Source: Acholeplasmatales bacterium (GTDB lineage Bacteria; Bacillota_I; Bacilli_A; Acholeplasmatales; JAEDCM01). Taken from it: a stretch of DNA of 64,000 bases. The position numbers and the translations under genes are program-made. Where the stretch lies: contig JAGCWW010000020.1 in the NCBI GenBank assembly GCA_017961685.1, positions 47,119 to 111,118 of the forward strand, in the 5' to 3' direction. The notes under the pieces were generated by a model that saw nothing but the letters and a program-made list of their open reading frames with translations, was not told where the DNA came from and made no database searches. This document shows, in pieces, positions 59,010-64,000 of the stretch; position 1 is the stretch's first letter; the number at the start of each line of letters is the position of its first letter.

Positions 59010-60143
59010 ATGATAAATAAGGAAAGATTATTAAATGAATTCTTGAACCTTATTTCATTTGATGCTGAATCATATCATGAAAGAGAAATTGCTGATTACT
59101 TAAAGAATGAATTAAATAATTTAGGATTTAGTGTTGATGAAGATGATGCTAATGTAAAGAATGCTATTTATCATAATTTTGATCCTAAACTATCTAGTGG
59201 TAATATTTATGCCTTTAAAAAAGGAAATGTAAAAGGTGAACCAATATTACTTTCAGCTCACCTTGATACAGTAAGCCCTGGAAAAAATAAAAAAGCTATT
59301 ATTGAGAATAACTTAGTTAAAAGTGATGGTAGTAGCGTGCTTGGTAGTGATGATGCTACAGGTATAGCATCAATTCTAGAAGCTTTAAGAGTAATAAAAG
59401 AAAAGAATTTAAAGCATCATGATATAGAAATTATATTCTTTACTTCTGAAGAACCTTATTGTAAGGGCTCAAAAGTATTTGATTATAAAAAAATAAAATC
59501 AAAAGTAGGTTATGTATTTGATTTAAGCGGAAAAGTAGGTAATATAGCGATTAGTGCTCCATCCATTATATCATTTAAAGCTGAAATATTTGGCAAGGCA
59601 AGCCATGCAGGATTTAATCCTGAAGATGGAATAAGTGCTATTTTATTATTATCAAAACTTATTAATAATGTTAAAAGCGGTAGAGTTGCAAATGATACTA
59701 CACTTAACTTTGGCGTTATTAGTGGAGGTTCATTAAATAATATAGTTCCTGATTATTCATATGTAACAGGAGAAATAAGAAGTAGTATACATAATAAAGC
59801 TATTCATGAACTAAAAATAATAGAAAATGAATTAATGAGACTTACTAAAGAATATAATGCTTTATATGATTTTAAATATGATATTGAAATTGAAGCATAT
59901 AGAGTGGATATAGATGAATTAGTAATAAAAAGATATAAAAAAGTAATGGATAATTTAAATATAAAAGATTATGAATTAATCAATACTTTTGGTGGTAGCG
60001 ATGGTAATAATTTGAATAAATATGGCATAAAAAGTGTAGTAGTTGCTAATGCTATGAATAATTGTCATAGTAAAGATGAATATTTTTATTTAGATGATTT
60101 CTATAAGAGTGCATTAATAGCCCTACATTTAATCATAGATTAG
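59010..60143 (+). CDS. M20-family metallopeptidase (PepT-like)
   Basis: 377 aa. Metal ligands and catalytic residues are visible: SAHLDTVSPG (His, Asp), LGSDDATGIA (bridging Asp) and FFTSEEPYCKG (catalytic Glu pair), with the dimerisation domain around KASHAGFNPEDGISA. It is probably a cytoplasmic aminopeptidase or amidohydrolase. In this operon it may release cysteine from peptides or conjugates. AGGAGGTGA is a strong ribosome site. Confidence 0.85.
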   Translation: MINKERLLNEFLNLISFDAESYHEREIADYLKNELNNLGFSVDEDDANVKNAIYHNFDPKLSSGNIYAFKKGNVKGEPILLSAHLDTVSPGKNKKAIIENNLVKSDGSSVLGSDDATGIASILEALRVIKEKNLKHHDIEIIFFTSEEPYCKGSKVFDYKKIKSKVGYVFDLSGKVGNIAISAPSIISFKAEIFGKASHAGFNPEDGISAILLLSKLINNVKSGRVANDTTLNFGVISGGSLNNIVPDYSYVTGEIRSSIHNKAIHELKIIENELMRLTKEYNALYDFKYDIEIEAYRVDIDELVIKRYKKVMDNLNIKDYELINTFGGSDGNNLNKYGIKSVVVANAMNNCHSKDEYFYLDDFYKSALIALHLIID

Positions 60144-60154
60144 GAGGTATAAAC

Positions 60155-61195
60155 ATGGAAGAAGCATATTGCAGTTTAAAACTTAGAAGACAAAAGCAAG
60201 AAGAGGAAAAGAAAAAGTTTGGAAATATTTCTACTTCTGAAAAGGTTAATGAGATAAATAGTAATGGTGCATTTGTTAGACAAAATAACAGATTTACTAG
60301 CGCCTTTGGAACTAAAGAAGGAAATTTAAAAGTAGAAGCTAATAGATATCGTTTAATTTGGACTCCACTTTGCCCTTGGGCAACAAGACAAATGATTACT
60401 ATTAAACTATTAGGTTTAGATAAAGTTATATCAGTAGGTACAGTTAATCCTATTAGAACTAATAAGGGCTGGGAATTTTCACTAGATGAAGGCGGAGTAG
60501 ACCCAGTACTAGGTATAAGATATTTAGCTGAAATTTATGCATCTACTGATCCAGAATATAATGGACGCGCTACTGTTCCTGCTTTAGTAGATGTAAAAGA
60601 GAAAAAGGTAGTCAATAATGATTACCACCATTTAAGTAATTATTTTGAAGTAGAATGGAAAGAATTTCATAAAGATGGAGCTCCTGATTTATACCCTGAA
60701 AACTTAAGAGAAGAAATAGATAAATTAAATGTCATACTATTTAATGAAATAAATAATGGAGTATATAAAACAGGCTTTGCTACAAGCCAAGAAGAATATG
60801 AGAAAAACTTTAATTTAGTATTTAATCGCTTAGATTATTTTGAAGAACTATTAAGCAAAAAAAGGTTTTTATTTGGCGATTATATAACTGATAGTGATAT
60901 TAGATTTTATGTTACTTTAGCAAGATTTGATACTGCTTATTATTTTGGCTTTAGAACTAATAAAAAGCGTATTAGAGATTATGAAAATATATGGAATTAT
61001 GCAAAAGAATTATATAGCATTAAAGCATTTAAAGAATCAACTGACTTTATTGCTATAAAGAAGGGTTACTTACTTGGAGATATTGCTGAAAATCCATTTA
61101 AGATTTTACCACTTGGTCCTGATAATAGTGTTTGGGAAGAACCTAATAATAGGAGCGAATTATTTGGGCCACTTAAATTTAACTATGAAAGATAG
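60155..61195 (+). CDS. Glutathionyl-hydroquinone-reductase-like (Xi-class GST) protein, copy 3
   Basis: 346 aa. GAFVRQNNRFTSAFGTKEG, Cys in PLCPWATRQ (canonical CPW), LFGDYITDSDIRFYVTLARFD, and the end FIAIKKGY...ILPLGPDNSVW. Shorter than copies 1 and 2, without their tail. AGGAGG precedes the ATG eleven bases after the peptidase gene. Confidence 0.8.
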   Translation: MEEAYCSLKLRRQKQEEEKKKFGNISTSEKVNEINSNGAFVRQNNRFTSAFGTKEGNLKVEANRYRLIWTPLCPWATRQMITIKLLGLDKVISVGTVNPIRTNKGWEFSLDEGGVDPVLGIRYLAEIYASTDPEYNGRATVPALVDVKEKKVVNNDYHHLSNYFEVEWKEFHKDGAPDLYPENLREEIDKLNVILFNEINNGVYKTGFATSQEEYEKNFNLVFNRLDYFEELLSKKRFLFGDYITDSDIRFYVTLARFDTAYYFGFRTNKKRIRDYENIWNYAKELYSIKAFKESTDFIAIKKGYLLGDIAENPFKILPLGPDNSVWEEPNNRSELFGPLKFNYER

Positions 61196-61203
61196 GTGAT
61201 ATT

Positions 61204-62166
61204 ATGCCAAGTAATATAGTTGAAAAATTAGGAAAAGAATCTAGTAGTGATGGTAAGTTTATACGTCAAAAAAATAGATTCACTACACCTTTTGGAAAAA
61301 ATGAAGGAGATTTAAAAGCAGAAGCTAATAGATATAGATTAATTTGGGCCCCTGTATGTCCATGGGCACATAGATCTATAATTGTAAGACGCCTATTAGG
61401 CTTAGAAGATGTAATAAGTGTTGGAACCCTTGATCCTGTTAGACCTGATACAGAAGAAACTAACTGGGCTTTCACATTAGATGAAGGCGAGGTGGATCCA
61501 GTACTTAAAATACATTTATTAAGTGAAATATATTACAAAACAGATCCAAACTATGAAGGTAGATTTACTGTACCTTGCTTAGTTGATTTAAAGGAAATGA
61601 AAGTAGCTAATAATGATTACTTTAATCTAACAAAATATTTTGAACTTGAATGGAAAGAATTCCATAAAGAAGGGGCACCTGATTTATATCCAGAAGAATT
61701 AAGAGAAGAAATAGATAAGTTTAATGATGATCTATTTCATAAGCTAAATAATGGTGTTTATAAAGCAGGCTTTGCAACTAGCCAAGAAGCTTATGAAGAG
61801 GCTGTATATGGCGTTTTTTCAAAGCTTGATGAGTTAGAAGAGAGACTAGAACATAGTAGATATATGTTTGGGGATAAAATAACTGAAGCTGATGTTAGAA
61901 CATATGTTACATTAGTTAGATTTGATATAGCTTATTTTAATGCCTTTAAGGTTAATTTAAAGATGATTAAAGATTATCCAAACCTTTGGGCTTATGCAAG
62001 AGATTTATATCAAACATATGGATTTGGTGATACTACAAACTTTATAGCTATAAAGAAACATTATCATTTATGCTGTACAGCTAATCCAAATCAAATACTT
62101 CCAGCTGGGCCAGACTTATCCATTTGGAATACACCTCATAATAGAGATAAGAGAACTTATAAATAG
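61204..62166 (+). CDS. Glutathionyl-hydroquinone-reductase-like (Xi-class GST) protein, copy 4
   Basis: 320 aa, the most canonical of the four: GKFIRQKNRFTTPFGKNEG, Cys in PVCPWAHRS as in characterised Xi-class enzymes, TEADVRTYVTLVRFDIAY, FKVNLKMIKDYPNLWAYARD, and IKKHYH with LPAGPDLSIW. The reaction expected from the family is thiol-dependent reduction of S-conjugated hydroquinones. The thiol used here is unknown. Eight bases after copy 3. Confidence 0.85.
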   Translation: MPSNIVEKLGKESSSDGKFIRQKNRFTTPFGKNEGDLKAEANRYRLIWAPVCPWAHRSIIVRRLLGLEDVISVGTLDPVRPDTEETNWAFTLDEGEVDPVLKIHLLSEIYYKTDPNYEGRFTVPCLVDLKEMKVANNDYFNLTKYFELEWKEFHKEGAPDLYPEELREEIDKFNDDLFHKLNNGVYKAGFATSQEAYEEAVYGVFSKLDELEERLEHSRYMFGDKITEADVRTYVTLVRFDIAYFNAFKVNLKMIKDYPNLWAYARDLYQTYGFGDTTNFIAIKKHYHLCCTANPNQILPAGPDLSIWNTPHNRDKRTYK

Positions 62167-62176
62167 GAGGTATATT

Positions 62177-63112
62177 ATGAAATTATATAATAACATAATT
62201 GAGTATATAGGAAATACACCAATATTAGAATTAAATAATTATGTAAAAAATGAGAATCTTTATGCTAATATTTATGCGAAGCTTGAATATTTAAACCCTG
62301 CAGGATCTTTAAAAGATAGAGTAGCTTTAGCTATGATAAAGGATGCTGAAGAACGCCATTTACTTAAAAAAGATTCTGTCATAATTGAACCTACTAGTGG
62401 TAATACTGGAATTGGTTTAGCTGCAGTTGGTGCTGCAAGAGGATATAAAGTTATTCTAACTATGCCAGATACAATGAGTATAGAAAGAAGAAATCTACTT
62501 AAAGCTTATGGTGCTGAAGTAGTTTTAACTGAAGGAGCTAAAGGAATGAAAGGAGCAATTCAAAAAGCTAAAGAATTAGCTTTAAATACTCCTCATAGTT
62601 TCATTCCAGGTCAATTCACTAACCAAGCAAATCCTAGAGTTCATTATGAAACTACAGGACCTGAAATCTGGAATGATTTAGATGGTAATATTGATATATT
62701 TGTTGCTGGAGTTGGTACAGGTGGAAGTTTATCAGGTGTTGGTAAATATTTAAAAGAAAGAATACCTAATGTAAAAATAGTAGCTGTTGAACCAGCTGAT
62801 TCACCAGTATTATCAAAAGGTATAGCTGGAGCTCATAAAATTCAAGGAATTGGGGCTGGTTTTATTCCATCAACTCTAGATTTAGAAGTATATGATGAAG
62901 TAATTGCTATAACTACAGAAGAAGCTTATGAAGCCGCAACAAAAGTAGCCATATCAGATGGAATATTACCTGGTATATCTAGTGGAGCAGCTATTGCAGC
63001 CGCAACAAAATTATCAAAGAGATTAGAAAATAGAGGAAAAAATATCGTCGTATTACTTCCTGATAATGGTGGTAGATATTTATCTACTCCACTATATAAT
63101 AAGGAGGGATAA
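62177..63112 (+). CDS. cysK: Cysteine synthase family protein, paralogue 3
   Basis: 311 aa. NPAGSLKDRVA (PLP Lys), PTSGNTGIGLA, GTGGSLSGVG and the C-terminal LPDNGGRYLSTPLY. Very similar in motifs to the metY-linked CysK. It would fix sulfide released by the scavenging enzymes into O-acetylserine. AGGAGG precedes the ATG; the gene nearly touches ssuB. Confidence 0.9.
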   Translation: MKLYNNIIEYIGNTPILELNNYVKNENLYANIYAKLEYLNPAGSLKDRVALAMIKDAEERHLLKKDSVIIEPTSGNTGIGLAAVGAARGYKVILTMPDTMSIERRNLLKAYGAEVVLTEGAKGMKGAIQKAKELALNTPHSFIPGQFTNQANPRVHYETTGPEIWNDLDGNIDIFVAGVGTGGSLSGVGKYLKERIPNVKIVAVEPADSPVLSKGIAGAHKIQGIGAGFIPSTLDLEVYDEVIAITTEEAYEAATKVAISDGILPGISSGAAIAAATKLSKRLENRGKNIVVLLPDNGGRYLSTPLYNKEG

Positions 63113-63113
63113 G

Positions 63114-63914
63114 ATGAGTGATAATTATAAAATACAAATAAAAGATGTATCTTTTGAATATAAGGATAATAAAGAATCCTTTTATGCTTTGGATAATATT
63201 AATATAGATATTAAAGAAGGAGAATTTGTATGTTTACTTGGCTCGTCTGGTTGTGGTAAATCTACATTATTAAGCTTATTAAATGGCTTAAATAAGCCTA
63301 AATCTGGTGAAATACTAATTGATGGCAAACCTATAGATGGTCCTGGGAAGGATAGAGCTGTAGTATTCCAACAATATTCATTATTCCCTTGGCTTACAGC
63401 AAAAGGAAATGTCTTATTTGGTATTAAACAAAGTAAGAAAAAATATAAGAAAAAAGAACGTGAAATTCTAGCTATGCGTTATTTAGAGCAAGTAGGTCTA
63501 GGGGCATCTGCAGATAAATATCCTAATCAAATGTCTGGTGGTATGCAACAAAGAGTTGCTGTAGCTAGAGGATTAGCTTTAGAAGCTGAAATATTATTAA
63601 TGGATGAACCTTTTGGAGCAATAGATCCAAAGTTAAGATTAGAGTTGCAAGAATTAGTAAGTAAATTATCAATTGAAAATAAAAAGACTGTTGTCTTTGT
63701 TACACATGATGTTGATGAAGCAATCTTACTCGCTGATAGAATAGTAGTTATGGAACCACAAAAAATAAGAGCAATTGTTCCTGTTAAATTTAGTCATCCA
63801 AGAAAAAGAGATGATTTAGTAGGAAAAGAAGAATATGAAAAACTTCATAGACAATTAATATCTCTATTCTATGATAATGTCTTAGACAATATCTATGAGG
63901 AGGTGGCTCTGTAA
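63114..63914 (+). CDS. ssuB: ABC transporter ATP-binding protein (SsuB/TauB type)
   Basis: 266 aa from the ATG at 63114, which has AAGGAGGG (63101-63108); an upstream in-frame ATG lies inside cysK. Walker A GSSGCGKST, Q-loop VFQQYSLFPWLT, signature MSGGMQQR, Walker B ILLMDEPFGAID and switch His in FVTHD are intact. The family energises uptake of sulfonates, taurine or nitrate; the operon favours organosulfur. Stop overlaps the permease start by one base. Confidence 0.92.
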   Translation: MSDNYKIQIKDVSFEYKDNKESFYALDNINIDIKEGEFVCLLGSSGCGKSTLLSLLNGLNKPKSGEILIDGKPIDGPGKDRAVVFQQYSLFPWLTAKGNVLFGIKQSKKKYKKKEREILAMRYLEQVGLGASADKYPNQMSGGMQQRVAVARGLALEAEILLMDEPFGAIDPKLRLELQELVSKLSIENKKTVVFVTHDVDEAILLADRIVVMEPQKIRAIVPVKFSHPRKRDDLVGKEEYEKLHRQLISLFYDNVLDNIYEEVAL

Positions 63915-64000
63915 TGAATAAGTTTAAACGTATTTTAGCTAAAATATTAGTGTGGCTTATAAAGTTCTTCACAGTAGATAAGAAATTAATTTTAGGCTTA
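63914..64000 (+). CDS. ssuC: ABC transporter permease (SsuC-like), N-terminal part only
   Basis: 29 codons before the window ends, starting MNKFKRILAKILVWLIKFF, basic then hydrophobic as in permease N-termini. GAGGAGGTGG lies upstream and the start overlaps the ssuB stop (TAATG). Assigned as the permease by position and by the operon's binding protein and ATPase. Confidence 0.65.
   Translation, partial: MNKFKRILAKILVWLIKFFTVDKKLILGL

Overview
The window is AT-rich, gene-dense DNA from a low-GC Gram-positive bacterium of the Firmicutes/Bacilli kind, possibly an uncultured gut lineage near the Mollicutes. The evidence is strong Shine-Dalgarno sites, sigmaA-type promoters, lipoprotein signal peptides, the DAP-aminotransferase route (dapL/dapF), type III glutamine synthetase and acetolactate decarboxylase. 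I assigned 49 larger protein genes, an N-terminal permease fragment and four very short ORFs. Of the 49 stop codons, 31 are TAA, 17 TAG and one TGA. TGA is therefore nearly absent as a stop, but nothing shows that it is read as tryptophan.

Region by region. 1-1128: end of a TrmA/RlmD-type RNA methyltransferase. 1139-12849: accessory island with a lipoprotein, a GIY-YIG-like protein, a PD-(D/E)XK plus DUF2075 helicase, a beta-helix protein, an RNase III paralogue, a zinc-finger/endonuclease fusion, a HEPN protein and its partner, a PD-(D/E)XK protein and a GNAT. 12890-19046: GH16 and GH3 glycosidases, acetolactate decarboxylase and an HD hydrolase. 19090-21143: an orphan structured leader RNA with terminator, then an AbiEi/AbiEii type IV toxin-antitoxin pair.

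21151-48330: nitrogen, purine and pyrimidine block. Divergent operons glnN-amt/PII-asnB-purF (minus) and GS-like-ANTAR-dapF-dapL-pyrG-gltB-gltD (plus) start from one 400-bp regulatory region. Both transcripts begin with a hexaloop hairpin (loops AAUGGC and AAAGGC) that overlaps the 5' arm of an intrinsic terminator. This is the expected target of the ANTAR antiterminator encoded in the plus operon. The neighbouring GS-like protein has lost its catalytic metal ligands and the ANTAR protein's receiver has lost its phospho-acceptor Asp, which suggests a non-enzymatic nitrogen sensor pair. carAB (with a PyrR-like leader site), purA, purC and purB follow.

Between purA and purC (45538-46121) lies what looks like a type I toxin-antitoxin locus of par/Fst layout: a 23-residue hydrophobic peptide gene on the minus strand, a convergent small RNA on the plus strand, a shared bidirectional terminator and flanking direct repeats.

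48400-64000: sulfur block. It holds metY-cysK, a transsulfuration operon (B3/B4 protein, gamma-synthase/lyase, PatB), and a scavenging operon with an SsuA-like binding protein, three CysK-type enzymes in total, four tandem Xi-class glutathione-transferase-like proteins, an M20 peptidase and an SsuB/SsuC-like transporter. Promoters here share the operator CTTTTCCTA-N9-TAGGAAAAG. metY and ssuA are each preceded by a short Cys-rich leader ORF starting MSSDC.
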